Source of the DNA: Fasciola hepatica
Taxonomy: Eukaryota; Platyhelminthes; Trematoda; Plagiorchiida; Fasciolidae
Direction of reading: 5' to 3'
Length of the DNA: 64,000 bases
Assembly (NCBI GenBank): GCA_948099385.1
Contig: CANUEZ040000183.1
Coordinates: forward strand, 4,340,001 to 4,404,000
In this document: one piece after another, positions 1 through 52,123 of the stretch
Layout: each line of letters opens with the position of its first letter
Numbering within the stretch: position 1 is the stretch's first letter
Translations under genes and position numbers: made by a program
The notes under the pieces: generated by a model
What the model was told of the DNA's origin: nothing
The model's database searches: none
What the model saw: only the letters and a program-made list of their open reading frames with translations

Positions 1-484
1 TCAAAGATTGACTGGCTATTATTTTTATTGCTTTTGAAAACTTGTGCACACACAAGTTTCTCCCTTTTCAATTCGGATAAAAATTTGCTTCCTTTCATTT
101 CCTCGGTGGTCACTCCAGATTTGCAGTTTTAATTCAGTATCACGGTTCCTCCACGTTTAATGAACACAAGTAAACTCCGCGTAGAGAATCTCATACTTGT
201 TCGACGCAAGAAAATCTCTCATCTATCTCGAATTCTTACACTATATTACCCTCGAATAAGCACCACGTCTGAATGCTGCAGTCAGATTTGGGTGAAGTTT
301 CTAGTTCAAGTCTCTCTTTTGTGGATCGGATTCAAGGAAAAGTCATCAGTCTTAGGACCGGTTCATCCCGCAAACTAAAACCATAGTCTTCCATTCCCCT
401 TTCCATGGGCAGAAATTCTCGCTCTCTCTCTCTCTCTCCTTCAGCGTAATATGATTCATTGTGCTGTGTGAACATTCAACTCAC

Positions 485-39863
<39,379 letters not shown>

Positions 39864-39904
39864 TGTCACAGTTAGGTGATGTACACTGTTTGATCCATTC
39901 AGTT

Positions 39905-39936
39905 CGCTGTTATATGGCTTTCTTGATAACCAATGA
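39905..39936 (-). promoter_or_regulatory. Putative core promoter of the micro-exon gene (TATA-like box and inverted CCAAT)
   Basis: On the minus strand, CATATAA is centred near 39914, about 50 nt before the ATG, with an ATTGG (inverted CCAAT) about 20 nt further upstream. This would give a very short 5' UTR, unless a 5' non-coding exon exists. The CA repeat at 39961 lies just beyond. Motif match only; such motifs occur by chance in AT-rich DNA. Confidence 0.3.
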
Positions 39937-39960
39937 AATTTATGACCAAGCTACTGTTTA

Positions 39961-39961
39961 C

Positions 39962-40013
<52 letters not shown>
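39961..40013. repeat. (CA)n microsatellite upstream of the MEG start
   Basis: CA run about 100 bp upstream of the MEG start codon; may affect promoter spacing between individuals. Confidence 0.97.
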
Positions 40014-40015
<2 letters not shown>

Positions 40016-40494
40016 GGTAACTGGAATTCCAAAGGCAGTTACGCAACCACGTGCTAAAAGCGCAACATACTATGCGTACCACTCAGTCACTCCCTCCCTT
40101 TTTACTGAAAACATTCACTCACATAGACTAGAATCACATACAATGTGTGCTTCATTCTATTTACTGTGGACGATTACTGTTCCAGTCGAGACAGCTGAGA
40201 TGCTTTTTCTCTACTCCCTTCCACCCCAGTCAGTTGCGCATTACCTCAAACTCTATCAGAAATTACACATTCCTGCAATTCATTGTGTCATTTGCATACA
40301 AACGTGATGCAGTAACAGCATATCGACGCAAGCGCATCTAAAAACACCAGCCAGTAAACAAGCACAAAAACACCCACGTACAAAAGCCTACCCAGACTGC
40401 ACGCGAAAATATGTGATGATATCCACGTGGAAGTTTATCTGGGAGTGACTACATCTTATGTGCGAAGTTTCGATGCGAACACTTCTACTTTTTC

Positions 40495-40562
<68 letters not shown>
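40495..40562. repeat. (TAG)n microsatellite
   Basis: About 22 perfect TAG units; poly-Tyr on the opposite strand is an artefact. Confidence 0.97.
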
Positions 40563-41343
40563 CAGGTAGGTGAAAAACACGGTAGCTGAATTCACATCCC
40601 ATGGTGTGAACGACGGGATAAGAAACTATCTGGCTTAATAATCCAAGACGCAGATCTTCCGAAGGGGATAGCAGTGTCATGTCAAACACAATAAAGTCTA
40701 ATATCTTTATGGCACAAAGAATAGCCCCGCACAAACAACAGGCTCGAATATCCTCGGCAAACTTCGCGGAACCGAAGACATACTCAGCGAATAACGTATG
40801 TTAGATAAACGTGAATATGGGTCAGATTACATCGTGAACACAGTCAAAACATGTTCAAGATTCATTCTAGCAATAAAGAAAGTCAGCTATCTTTAGATGG
40901 GGTTGTACTTTGAAAGCTATTCACGTTGCTGTGTTCTTTTTAAGCGCTCACTTCTGGAAGGTGAGGAGACAGAGAGAGAGAGAATGGCAGAGAGAAGAAC
41001 AGAGATTAGAGGTGGGTAATTTCAATATCAAAATTTCACTACAGTGGTGGTAATACTGTAGTGAGACATTCGTATGCTACTTGATTAAGTAGTTCATTAC
41101 TTGAGAATAATAAAGAACCATGGAGCACGAATGAACTTGTCGATTTCACATGGACAGAACAAAGGGAGCTGAAGCATGGCATCTGAACCATTTTGCTACA
41201 TTTCCCAACTGAGGAAGAACTGACTTGAAGTATCTTAGGTTTATTTGATGCAAACGAACAGCTGCATTGTTTTCAAATAACTTAAGTGATGTCCAGATTC
41301 ATAATCCTCCGTAGGCGGTTAGGTTAACTGGCACGACTTTCAG

Positions 41344-41950
41344 AATGCGACATTTTTTGCCCTGACCATGACGAACTCGTCGGGGCTGGAGCTGCTCAAA
41401 AAAGAGGATGTAAGGAGCTTCATGGAGGTGTCTTAGGCCTTGTGGATTTCTCGGGGATCCAGTTGAACCGGGGTAAGTTGACGGCCCTCAGAGTGCATCT
41501 TAAAAGCAGAGAGTGAGGGAAGTAAAGAGCTTTGGCGAGGGATGCTATGATAGTAGGCTACGACACCACAACCGGCCTTCAAGAGGCAATGCAGTGGTTC
41601 TCGATGGCCTGGTTCAAAATTGATACGGACCTGCTGGTGCCCTCCGTCGCTCTTCGTCCACTCCGCGATCCTGCGTTTACCACTCGGACATGCTTGGCGC
41701 GACTATCCTGAACTTCAACAGGACAGTGCAAAAAATAAAGATATATCCAATGGTCGTCATTGAGGCGTTAGACCGCGGGTCACTTCGAGCCTAAGTTGAA
41801 ACCAATGACCACGGTGACCTGTTCATGATGAGGGTAGCAGCAACTATTCCTCTGACCGACCGGTTGCTAGACGAGAAAATGCAACCACATGCAGTGCAGA
41901 TGTTGGCTGCGGTAGAGTTAGAGTTCTGCTCTTCTCGTAACGGACAGTGA
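41344..41950 (+). pseudogene. Decayed coding sequence, unrecognised
   Basis: Protein-like stretches continue across three frames: NATFFALTMTNSSGLELLKK up to a TAG, then GLVDFSGIQLNRGKLTALRV, then TTGLQEAMQWFSMAWFKIDT, then ATILNFNRTVQKIKIYPM with one stop, and finally AATIPLTDRLLDEKMQPHA up to a TGA at 41950. The pattern of frameshifts without introns suits a processed pseudogene or a retroelement gag remnant. I do not recognise the family. Confidence 0.35.
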
Positions 41951-43445
41951 ACCTTTGTTTATCATTTCATTTTCTAGTCCATCAGTATCGTCTTATAAAA
42001 TGAAAACTAATTGGAGGATGTGTTCCGATTACCTATCTGCTTCAAGTTGATATCCTTCTGCGTAAATCTCAAAGTACACTACAACAAGCGCAGCCGTGGG
42101 GTCATCACTCATTTTCACGAACGACGGTGTAAGTTATTTTGAAATCCGTTTTTACACTCCACCGCCAAAATTATTTTTCTTCCCTCAACTTCTACCCAAA
42201 AGCCTGAGTTAATGATGATTCCTTGTTATCATTATTGTATACATATCTTCTACCTGTCCTCTCAACGAACTTGATGGATTTTCTGACACTTTACTTTAAA
42301 TGCATCCTCGTCATATCAATTAATCTTTGTGCATGATCCATGATGACGGCAGTAGGTCGGAAATCGTATTTTCCAACCGGACCAGACGATCATTTCGAAC
42401 TCATGCTGTTTTGTAAACAATCCCTACTTGGTCTACACTACCCGTCGTTCACCGATAGGCAGCTCTGCTCCTTCAGTCGATAAATTTTCTCACACCCTCT
42501 ACGGCAAGAATAATCACACTCATATCACACAGTTTTACAAACGAAAGATTTTTCAACTCAGTGGAATTCCAGACAACTCCGCGAGACACTTTCGAACATG
42601 ATTGCAGGGAAGATCTTGAACATATTCTTACATGGCATTTTATCTTTATTCTACGAAAGCTTGTCGGAAAGTTCTAATTTGCGTGGTTCATTAGAAATTA
42701 TACGCATCCATCCAGTTTCCGTTTCAGTTGATTCGACCATTACCCTTGCACTTTTGTGCTCTGGTTTCGATTGCTACCTTCCAGCATCGTCCAGTAAAAG
42801 GGCAAAGATAATAGAAGCATAGTGATGAAGATCCAAAAAGTCGAAGTATCAAGCGGAAATCAAGAGGACAAGGAAAGAGTCCGAAAGCAACTGAACCACT
42901 GGCCGCGACACCTGGCCAAATCAATTAATGTTTCCCATCTTTCTGTAGGTGGGTCGAGTTGACCCCAACCCGGAATTCTAACACGTAGTACGTGGCCATG
43001 TCCACTGGTCAAGGTTTTCATACCATTTTGTCATGTCATGGACTGACCACCTCGACCTACCTTACAATCACCACCGGCCTGAGAACACAGCATACGCCGA
43101 GAAAATCTATTTGTGGACATGCGCAGCACATGTCCCAACCACCCCAACCTGCTTAGGTTCAATAGTTGATCCTCTGATTCCCAAGAACTTACACTTAACA
43201 TCAGCGTTGCTGATACGGTGTTCCCACCGCACTCGGGCAATGCTACGGAAATATCGGTGCTCGAACACCGACAGTCCTAGCCTGTCTTCTACCCTCAATG
43301 GCCATGTTTCGGAACCACTTAAAAAAACGGACCTAGCGGCCGCATTGTACGATCTACCCTTATCAGACAATCAGATGTTACTCCAGCGCCGCAGGTGACA
43401 GAGGTCGGCAAAGCCAAATGTACTTTCTGTATACGCGATGACACT

Positions 43446-43988
43446 TCATCTTCCCGAAAAAAGATCGACGCCACTATTCTCACAACAGGATAGGGCTATC
43501 TCAAGAATCAATTCAATCACAAAATTGAAGAGGAAGGGTGAAAGAGGGCAACCCTGACGAGCACCACTTTCCGTGGTGAACTCGGGTGAAAGATCACCGT
43601 AAGCACGAACTCGGCTTCGGCAGTTCGCATACAAGCGTTTAAAAAGAGAAATACATTTCTCTGGCGCATCCTTCAATAAGAAGCAGCAACAGAGAACTGT
43701 GCAGTCGGCTGAGTCGAATGCCGCTTTCAGATCAAGAAAGGCACAGATTGTGAGCCCACGGAAGATGTGTCTGTGTTCTAAGGTTTGCTGAAGAGTGAAC
43801 ATGTGGTCGATACAACCCCCGCCTCGTCTGAAACCGGCTTGATTCTCACGCGTACACATTTCGCGGGCACTGGATAATCGGTGGAAAATAAGACCGGTGA
43901 GCAGTTTAGACGCGATACTCACCAAGCTGTTTCCTCTGTGGTTTGCAGAAGAGGATCTCTTACCTCTCTTACAAATCAGCACAATCAC
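43446..43988 (-). pseudogene. Reverse transcriptase domain of the RTE element (fragment)
   Basis: Open frame of 180 codons covering RT motifs 1 to 4: the NHRG block, the QAGFR block, the FLDLKAAFDS block (first catalytic Asp present) and the QGCPLSPFLFN block. It stops after GVDLFSGR. The next codons (SVIAYTES) look like the lead-in to YADD, but sequence then jumps to the connection-domain motif FADLCHLRRW, so the second and third catalytic aspartates are lost. Confidence 0.85.
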
Positions 43989-44629
43989 TGATTCACACCA
44001 TTCCCTGGGAATATGCTAACTATCCCAGATTACCCGGAGAAGTGTTGTTAACTCCGAAACCAAAGCTTCGCCTCCATCCTTAAAAAAGATGGAGACAACC
44101 CATCCGGTTCAGCGGCTTTGTACATTTTCAAGTAATCGACCTCCGCATAATCTGATGGAAGAGTGATGTTCACCTGCATCGTTGTTTCTGGCGGGTGTAT
44201 TTGGAACGTCCACCGCTGAAGTGGGCCAACTGAATTATTCTTTAATGTGCTCCATCCAGCAGTCCAGACGACGTCCCTGAGAGTGAATCAGTGAGCCGTC
44301 GGACCCCTTAAATAACTCACTTACACCGGGTTTCCGTGGACCGGTGCCTCCAATCAAACGGAAAAGGTTGCGAGCATTGCCAGTGAACGCAGTCTATCCA
44401 TTTCCCTACATTTCGCAATCCACCACTGCTCACGGTCATTTCTCAGGCTCCCGGCCAGTTGGTGTCTCAGGAATATACGCACTTCATTGAATGTGGCATC
44501 CGGATGAACGGATCTGCGAGCATCCAGCAGATCAACTGATGTGGAAGATATCCATCGTTTTTGAGACCGACTTGAACCAGAGTTCTGGGTGGCATTTGAA
44601 GAGGCATATAAAGTTTCCTTGATATGTGC

Positions 44630-45223
44630 CTAGCGTTCCTCTGGATCCTGGACATCCAGTTGCATAGATAACCATGTGGACAGCTTCGTCTGGAAATCAT
44701 ATCGCCAGTTATTATCCATAGGCAACGACGCAGGACGGGTGGCCTTTACGTTCGTGCAACAACAGATGAGACGCAAAAAGAAGCGAGCACGTGCCAAGGC
44801 GTGATCTGAGTCCACAGGCGTAGACCAAAATGAACGACAATCTTCAGCTGATCCGCGCCACCGGTGACCAATCACAATAATGCCAATCTGAGTGCAAATT
44901 TGTGAAGACGAGGGAGGACGCCGTGTCAGTTTATACCGCTTCTTATGGCGGAAGTTCGTACTTGCCAGAAACAATCTGTGATTGGAGCACAGCTGGATGA
45001 GACGATCACCACTGTTAGTGCAACCGGCTGGGAAAGCAAACGGGTCTCCCATGTGCCCTTCGCAATCTCCCAAACGGTCAACTTGGGCCCTGAAATACCC
45101 AGCAATGACCACCACATCCGTTGAACGCACGCTTCGAAGCAGCTGAGATAAATCCTGATAGAATTCGTCCTCGGTTTCAGAAGAACTGCAGTCAGTCGGC
45201 GCATGCACAGACACAACGAACAA
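44630..45223 (-). pseudogene. Apurinic/apyrimidinic endonuclease domain of the RTE element (fragment)
   Basis: 197-codon open frame carrying the central and C-terminal endonuclease motifs: VVSVHAPTDC, GDFN changed to AGYF, the DRL-LCSNHRLFLA block, RRPPSSSQICTQIG (normally ending in D-H/Y) and DSDHALARA. Loss of the GDFN Asp/Asn pair indicates an inactive enzyme. The N-terminal third (SETRIQ region) is in another frame at 45448-45230. Confidence 0.82.
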
Positions 45224-46929
45224 GCATCGTCACCTCAGTTTGTTGTTCTTGACACGAACAGAACCGTCCAACCGAACTGCACACAAATGACTGATCACTG
45301 GAATCCAGTCCAGCAGTGCACGCTCAGTTCTCATGCTCGAAATAATCCCAACGCCAACCTGACCACGAACTCTAGACACCGAATCACGCGATCGAAGAAC
45401 AGTAAACCGAGAGAATGAGGTTATATCTGGGGTGTGGGGTGTGACCACAGAAGTGGGGCCTTGTATGCGTGTTTCGGAGACACAGTATACATCTACTTTA
45501 AAAGTGTCGAGAGTTTTAGCGACAGTCGCCTGTTGTCGTATCTGACACAGTGTGCGGGCGTAAAGGAAGCCAAGTGAACTGAATATTTAGGCTTAAGGAG
45601 TACATTCGATTTATATCCAACTCCTGAACTACTGCTTTCTTCAGAGCCACAATTACCCGCGGCGTTTTGCATCGGTCTGAAATTAAAGGAGGGAAAATTG
45701 GTAGGGCCTTTACAGGGAAGATACTGGAGGCTTCTGGGAAGATCGTACTTCATTGGCTGCCCACACCACAGGAGAGGGTTTTCTTTGGGAACCCTAACCA
45801 GAGCCTTCGACTCAAAAGTCTGGCCCACAAGATAGTGGGTCGTTAACCCAGCACGGGAACATGACCGAAGTACCCCTGAAGGAACTTCTTCTGGTCTGTC
45901 AAGCAAGACCTGGTTGCTGCAAGCATTTTGTCTTGTCTTCGCTGATGCTTTGTTATTGATCCGCCTTTCGGATTCAGTCCTCAGCCTCATGCACCCAACG
46001 GAGCAGGCGGAATGTGGACGGGGTAGCATCCTTTGAGCTGGGGCTGCTCACCTTAGGCGGGCTATAGCTGACCGATGAAGTGCGATGACTTCTCTCATAG
46101 TCGAGTGGAAGTTCAGGTGCTCCACTCCTACGTCAATCTAGTGGAGGTTTTTAAATTGGTAAACTGTTTCTCTCCGTGTTTATTCATTGGGGTGTCCTCT
46201 CCAAGGGCATAGTCGTTAGAACCAGATGTTGCCCACTAACTGGTTCTGAGACTGAACTTCATCTGGTCTCGATCCATCGACTTGCTAGGCATGATTACAT
46301 CTCCGACTTAAGGAAGCCATCCTGTGAAGCTTTTTGTATCATAGAGGCACTCAAGCCATCACACCACGCCAGGATACAGGCTCGTCGTGATGGACGCACC
46401 TGTCCAGAAGGATTCTCATCGCCACTTTCTACTACTGCGTCGCATGAACAGTCACACAAAATAATAAGGTATTCCTTGGTCAGATTTCTTTCTAGGTCAA
46501 TCAAAGCCTAACTACATGAAATTAAAGCCAAGTACTTTTTGGCAAGTTAAAGCATTCAAGAAGCATGGAGGGCTCTAACAGAGGTAAGCAGCGGAAAATA
46601 AGAGAAACTGTTATCACTGCTAGATGTTTTGGAGCTCACTCTGAAATTTATCAGAGTCACTGAATTGGCACTTGCCTTGGGTTTTGGATGCTAACCGTCG
46701 TTTCAAATTCCCCAGCTATTTCTTCCGTCCCCTAGACGTATGTAAATGACTGTCCCAACTTCGATTTGATCAAACATATGGGTCGAACGACTTTCACCGA
46801 TTGTGTTAAAGCAACGAGCAGCCTCAGTACCACCAGTCATTCTCGACCTCTTTGACTACTGTTTAACCCATCTGAACAACTCTGACAACTGGAGGTTTGA
46901 CTCTATCATGTCAACACACGAGAAAAGAA

Positions 46930-47118
46930 CAACTAAGCTTCTTCCTACTGTACATACTTCACTTGGCCTCTAGGTATTTGGAAGAATAACGCTAAAAAGA
47001 CTATTTCCACAGTCTGATGTATCTGACCCCAATCAATTCGCCTACTGTCAAGCACGTACAACCCATGATGCCCTCGCTTCCCTCGCATATATTCTGTCCC
47101 GTTTTAACTCGATATAAT
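46930..47118 (+). mobile_element. Fragment of a second non-LTR retrotransposon (RT finger region)
   Basis: Codons near 47010-47112 read DPNQFAYCQARTTHDALASL followed by AYILSRF and a stop. DPxQFAYxxxRxTxDAL is the characteristic block of CR1/Jockey-like reverse transcriptases. Upstream sequence looks like the preceding RT part in mixed frames. Distinct clade from the adjacent RTE element and on the opposite strand. Confidence 0.5.
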
Positions 47119-50100
47119 AAGCCAGGTTGGTAGGGTTTTTCGATTATGATTTTGTGCAGTCTACGCGACTAAATGCATCTTTATTGTGGGCGAAGAAGAC
47201 GGGGTGTTTTCAGTCTTCTACGCTTGAAGTAATATTTGGTAAAACTAACCCAAGCAACCCGGTTCATAACCTTGTTGGATTCTGCTCAGTGGAACTTTGG
47301 GGTGGAGCACTTCAAAGATATCTTCCAAAAAAAGGAGACCAAGAACATTTTCTGCTGGAAATTATTTACGAAACTTATGGATGAGGACACTTTTACATAC
47401 GACCATGATATTATTTTTTGTTATAGAGTAGTTTCCGTTTCTTCAAATACCGGTCTTTCCATATAGAAGTATATAACTTAGTGGTGAAGTTTCAAGGAAT
47501 GGAGAATATTGTAAGGATGGAATAAGAGAAAAGAAAAGTGCAACTGAATGGCAAAAGAAGAGGTTCAATTCCGCGCATTTTTCCACTTGCTGCTTGCGTT
47601 CAACTCTATAACAACTGGGGCCGGTAGCTATTCTTAGCTCCTTTCAATGGAACAATCAAAGTTCCGACGGAAAAACCCAACCCTATCCCACTTGGGAAAG
47701 TGATGGGTTTACTGTTTGTGCAGTCTCTAATTCCCGATGCATGTGAAGAATTTGCGGATTATTAGGAATTATTATCAAAGACAGTTTACGGGTATTTTAA
47801 AGAAGAACTGAAAATCTGGCAAACATGGATAGTAAGTCGATACTCATTCAATGTGGCTATCATTTTAGATGGTGAAGAACTGAGGGGAGACTTTTTAGGA
47901 ATGCGTACAAACGGTGTTTTTGAAGCTCAGTTTGAAAATAATACTTCGAAATAATATTCACATTGGGCATTGAATATGTTCCCCAAACTCAATGAAAACT
48001 TACTAGCTGCGTTCATCTCATTTGCGACGACAATAATTAACCGAGTTTGAATTCTTACACCAAGCAATTCGTTATTCAGTGTGAACGTTCAAACCACTGA
48101 AAATCACGTGAGCATTTTACAGCCTTTCCATCCCTTCTAGGAATTGTCAGCGGTGCACACCTACTTAGCCTCAAATGGGACTCGAACCCAGGGTAAACGA
48201 TTGTTATTCGGACACCTCAATCAAGAGACTATTTGAGTAAGCTCTCAGAGTTTTACTGAAATTACACACTACATGATATGGCGACCTCCTGACACTGGCT
48301 TCCAATTTTAGCAGAGCGTTTCCAACAAAGCTAGCTACTCCTAGGCTGGACGGCTTCGCTTTTGAAGTCTAAGTACTACGGAGACATTCCTTGAAACAAC
48401 CTACAGAGCTTGGTTACTATTTGACTAGAAGGATAGCGATATATCATGCAGTGTATCAGTTCAGTAGACCGCCAGGAGTCAGGTTGAATAGCCTTGTTGT
48501 TTAGGGTGTTTGACCCACAATCTTTCACCTAGTTGAGGCTCGATAGATATGCTTTCATTGTTTTCACACGTTTGCTCGTACTTGTGGAGATTGGATTTAA
48601 CGTCCTTTTACAACCCAAAACTTAGAAACAGCTTGGATGCACGATTAAATTCACGAATTGCTATGGGTAAAAAAGTATCATAGTTCGAAAAACTCATATC
48701 TAATAAACAGGAACAAAATAGTAATGTAATTTGATTGTACAACATAATTTTTGTTTTTATCATCAAACTACTCCAGGGGGAGAACATATTTAAAATTCAT
48801 TAGGGCTGCGGAACATGAAAAAGTTGGGGAACTCGTGGTGTAGACAGATCCAAGTGATTAGGAACCCTCGAAGATTGTGGAATTCAGTCAAGTAACGTAT
48901 ACTTTCCGCCCAATTACTATTCTAGTCGACATGATTTCGGGTAGAACTTCTTCCATGTTTCTGTCCGCACAAAAAGTTTTACTGGATGCCATCCTTTTGC
49001 CGTTTTCGTTATCTCTATAAAGGTATTTTAAATTCCTGCACGCTACGTTGGTTTGCCATAAGAATACACTGAAGATACGATACTTGACGAGCCATATCCC
49101 GAATCATTCTACTCAACCTATTTACCAAGGCAGGATAACTGAGCCCTCAGACCCAGACCTGGGAATAAACGCCCAAAGCCTTCTGATATTTTGTATAGTC
49201 TTCAAGAACGGATTAGGTATTCTTATCTTTTGTGATCCACTATCTCTCTCCCATACATGTTCATAAATGGTGAGTGCTTTGGAAACGGTTCATCAGTAAA
49301 GTATCACGGTGTTAACAACAACGTTGACTCTTCTTGATCTGAGCATATTGCCCAAGTCTTCCTGAAGACAAGAGGAATTTCTGTTTATCTTTTAGGACTA
49401 AAATCCATTAGAATCCTCATTTCATCCTATTCGAAACTTTGCTGGCTCCTGCATTCTACCTCTCCGAATCTAAGCCTCTTCTGTAATGTTCCCTGCAGTG
49501 CTAGCTGAAAATATTTATCTAGTTTTTCGATCCATAGAGCATTTACATAGACGTAGTAGCATATCTGAGTATCGTTTGAGCCACTTTATGTTATCCCAAC
49601 GTACCAATTCACGTGAGAATTTCTCCCGTATGATATCGGCTATTTGACAGCACGCTCCTTTCCGAATGCAGCACATTTATTTCCACTTTATCTCCCCAAT
49701 ATACCTGATTACATTGGTTTTTTCGCACAGAAACCTAAAAGTCCTTAACAGTACCGCATCTTCCCCTCTTCCTCTCCAACCAGGAGACTGTCACTGCAGA
49801 GATAAGCCCAACTTTAATCGGAAATACAATTCGCTCGTTTTAAGTACTGTTATTCTGCATTTGAAAATGATTATGTAGTTGCGGAATATTCACCCCTGAG
49901 GCATGAAGCAAATACATGACGGGACTTGAATATTGAAGCAGTTGTCGTTTGTTTTCTATTCAATAAGTGATTCAGAAAAATTCCACTGAGGTCATGCAGT
50001 TTTTCAGTAAAATATAGCTTACTGAATAAATGGGACCGCACTCTGGGGCGTGAGAAATAATCTGCCGTTGAAGTAAAACAGTTTTGTAGATCAAGAGAGA

Positions 50101-51416
50101 ATTAGAAGCGCTTCTGAGAAAACCAGCTTCATTGAATCAAAATCACATGATCTTTTGCTCTCTCTCTCTCTCTCATCGTGACAATTTTGTCCTCGATTAT
50201 GCGATAGAAGAAAGCCATGCAATTTTTAGAAGTAAGACTTGAAAAGGTAGCTTTTTGAATCAAGTAGTAATTGTAGTTTTACTGAAAATATTTTGAAAAG
50301 GAAGAGTGGTTTGCGATGTTCCAAATTTTAGATTCTGTCGTCAGAAAATCCGTTTATACTCACGAACCAGCTCCCCTGATTCTCTAACACTCTTTGCTCG
50401 CCATCTACCACCAGAGTTGGGAGGGCACATCTGGGATCTCAGATAATTGGGCAAACAGATAATACTACTTGCTCACTTAGACGGTAATTTTTGAATACAT
50501 TTGAGCTTCTTGTGAGCTGTTGGAGGTGACTTAGTGGTGGCTCTTTGCTGAAACCAAAAAAGGAAAAATTAAACTGTGGAGTTTACAGATTTGGTCGGGC
50601 CTTCCCTTAAGTAAGTATTTTTAGTTAGGTTGGCTATCGGAACGATGGTTGCTCCTCAAGAGGTCATTCAGATCCGGCATCATCTGTTTAACTAGTTATC
50701 TCTAGTTTTACGTCCTGTATAAAATTACTAGGTTGTCTAGTCACAAGAAGTAGCTTGCAGTCAGTTACAAGTTGTTTAACTACAACCAGAGCAGACGGTT
50801 CCACTATAGGACGCCTATTTGGTTTAGGAGTGACTTTTACCAATCTTGCCCAAAAGTACAGGACCCTGACCAGTCTAACTAAAATCAGTGGTCTTTGATA
50901 GGTTAGCTACTCAGGTTAACTTCAATCTCACCAATGTACTGGTTGATTTCAGTTTGGTTTTTCAAGTTCACCTGGTGCTCTCCGGTTTTGACACACTATC
51001 ATTTTTCTACCACTGGTGCTGGAAGCTTGCGCACCCTGGCTCATTAACTTCGGACACTAGCTAGCTCAGTCTCCGACTTCCTCTCAGCTCCATAGAGCCG
51101 TCAATATGTCTATAAAAAACCTCAAGACCTCTCATCTTTTCAGTTAATCGTGGTACAGAGTTCGTATCAGCAAAAATCGTTCGCGGAGCCAAAAAGTCAT
51201 CGTGAACTGGTATTGAAACACTGACGCCCTGAACATCAATTTTTGAAAGAAGGAGCCTGAAAACGCGTTGCTCCTAATCCCAGCCATTAAGAACCATTAT
51301 TTTACCGGTAATATTTATGAAATACTTAAGGAATTTCCTTCATATTGATATATTCTTGAAGAATTTGCGGTAAATCTCCGCTAACGGAGAAGTCATTACA
51401 CTTTACTGAACTGCTC
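47119..51416. other. Intergenic stretch, no recognised gene
   Basis: AT-rich, with the tRNA-like element at 48170 and a short CT run near 50160. Open frames are short and unrecognised. A minus-strand donor at 50366 could bound a 12- or 18-nt phase-1 exon, too little to call. Confidence 0.45.
48170..48237 (-). repeat. tRNA-like element (Val-like pseudo-tRNA or SINE head)
   Basis: Exact B-box GGTTCGAGTCC. The ends CTCAAAT and ATTTGAG are fully complementary over 7 bp. The 7-nt anticodon loop ATAACAA would present AAC (Val), but the anticodon stem has only three good pairs and the D loop is short. Probably non-functional. Confidence 0.4.
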
Positions 51417-51719
51417 ATGGCATACCGTGTTCAAGAATGCAGACATCTTATCAGAGATGATGCTCTTTCTTATAGTGGAAGAAAGATGCGCAGAAATGCA
51501 ACTTGCACCATGTTTATTTACTGGTTTAAGTTGAATGTGCCATTAATTAAAAGAGTTCTATTTCATCTATATGCTACCATCCTCACTGTAGCATTATTAT
51601 GCTTTTTTATTTCGAAATATTTCAAACCTAGCAATGTTCCTGAAGGGGATTTTCTCACTTGGAGAACGCAGTGCTCTGCTGAGGAATACGTCTTACATGG
51701 CTTCATTTTTAATATATAA
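51417..51719 (+). CDS. Open frame with a membrane segment, possible first exon
   Basis: 100-codon frame containing a basic stretch (SGRKMRRN) and, about 30 residues later, a hydrophobic segment of about 20 residues (ATILTVALLCFFIS), a type II membrane protein layout. It could precede the exon at 51873 if spliced at a phase-0 GT (for example before 51692), but no strong donor is visible. Unrecognised. Confidence 0.25.
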   Translation: MAYRVQECRHLIRDDALSYSGRKMRRNATCTMFIYWFKLNVPLIKRVLFHLYATILTVALLCFFISKYFKPSNVPEGDFLTWRTQCSAEEYVLHGFIFNI

Positions 51720-51872
51720 CACACATTGACTCACCAACAAAAGGTTTCCATTACGAGTTTACTTTATTATCTTCTTGAATCTTAAAGGCATAGCACTGGG
51801 GATCTAGGTGATAATTTCCGATTTCAAATCATCCTCTTGTTTTTACTTCATTGATTTGCACATTTCTTTTAG

Positions 51873-52002
51873 AATGATTCAGTTTCACAATTTCTCGAAG
51901 GAGACCTTCCTAAAGCGATCCCGATGCGTGAATTACCTTGCAAGCATCCACGTTATTCCTCACTTAGCTACTCACCTTTATTTGCGTCGCAAAGCTCAGC
52001 CA
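51873..52002 (+). CDS. Internal exon of an unrecognised plus-strand gene
   Basis: Acceptor GCACATTTCTTTTAG, donor GTAAGT. 43 codons plus one base, beginning NDSVSQFLEGDLPKAIPMRE and containing HPRYSSLSYSPLFASQSS. Leaves phase 1, which fits the exon at 53412. An alternative open frame overlaps it but looks less protein-like. Confidence 0.5.
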
Positions 52003-52027
52003 GTAAGTTCAACTGAAGCACTTCTCT

Positions 52028-52029
<2 letters not shown>

Positions 52030-52082
<53 letters not shown>
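52030..52082. repeat. (CT)n microsatellite followed by (TA)5
   Basis: Begins about 28 bp after a putative exon donor at 52003. Smaller CT runs occur at 421-437, 50158-50174 and 53170-53193. Confidence 0.96.
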
Positions 52083-52086
<4 letters not shown>

Positions 52087-52123
52087 TATATATATAGCTA
52101 TCGGTGTAGCTCTAAAACTTCAG

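Larger units (their letters stand above)
42780..46060 (-). mobile_element. Defective RTE-type non-LTR retrotransposon
   Basis: Read on the minus strand. A 5' part with a basic N-terminal frame (46029-45493) runs into an apurinic endonuclease domain over about 45560-44720: SETRIQ-like start, APTDCSSSETEDEFYQDL, VIAGYF (normally GDFN), RLIQLCSNHRLFLASTNF, and PVDSDHALARARF with the SDH motif. The reverse transcriptase lies at 43988-43446 (NHRGNSLVSIASKLL, QAGFRRGGGCIDHMFTLQQT, FLDLKAAFDSADC, GARQGCPLSPFLFNFVIE). The C terminus (43390-42950) shows FLSGSETWPLRVEDRLGLSV and GWLGHVLRM. Known: these motifs and their order, in about 3.2 kb, fit RTE-clade elements abundant in trematodes. Frames change several times and the catalytic YADD block is deleted at about 43430, so it cannot be autonomous. 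Confidence 0.88.
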
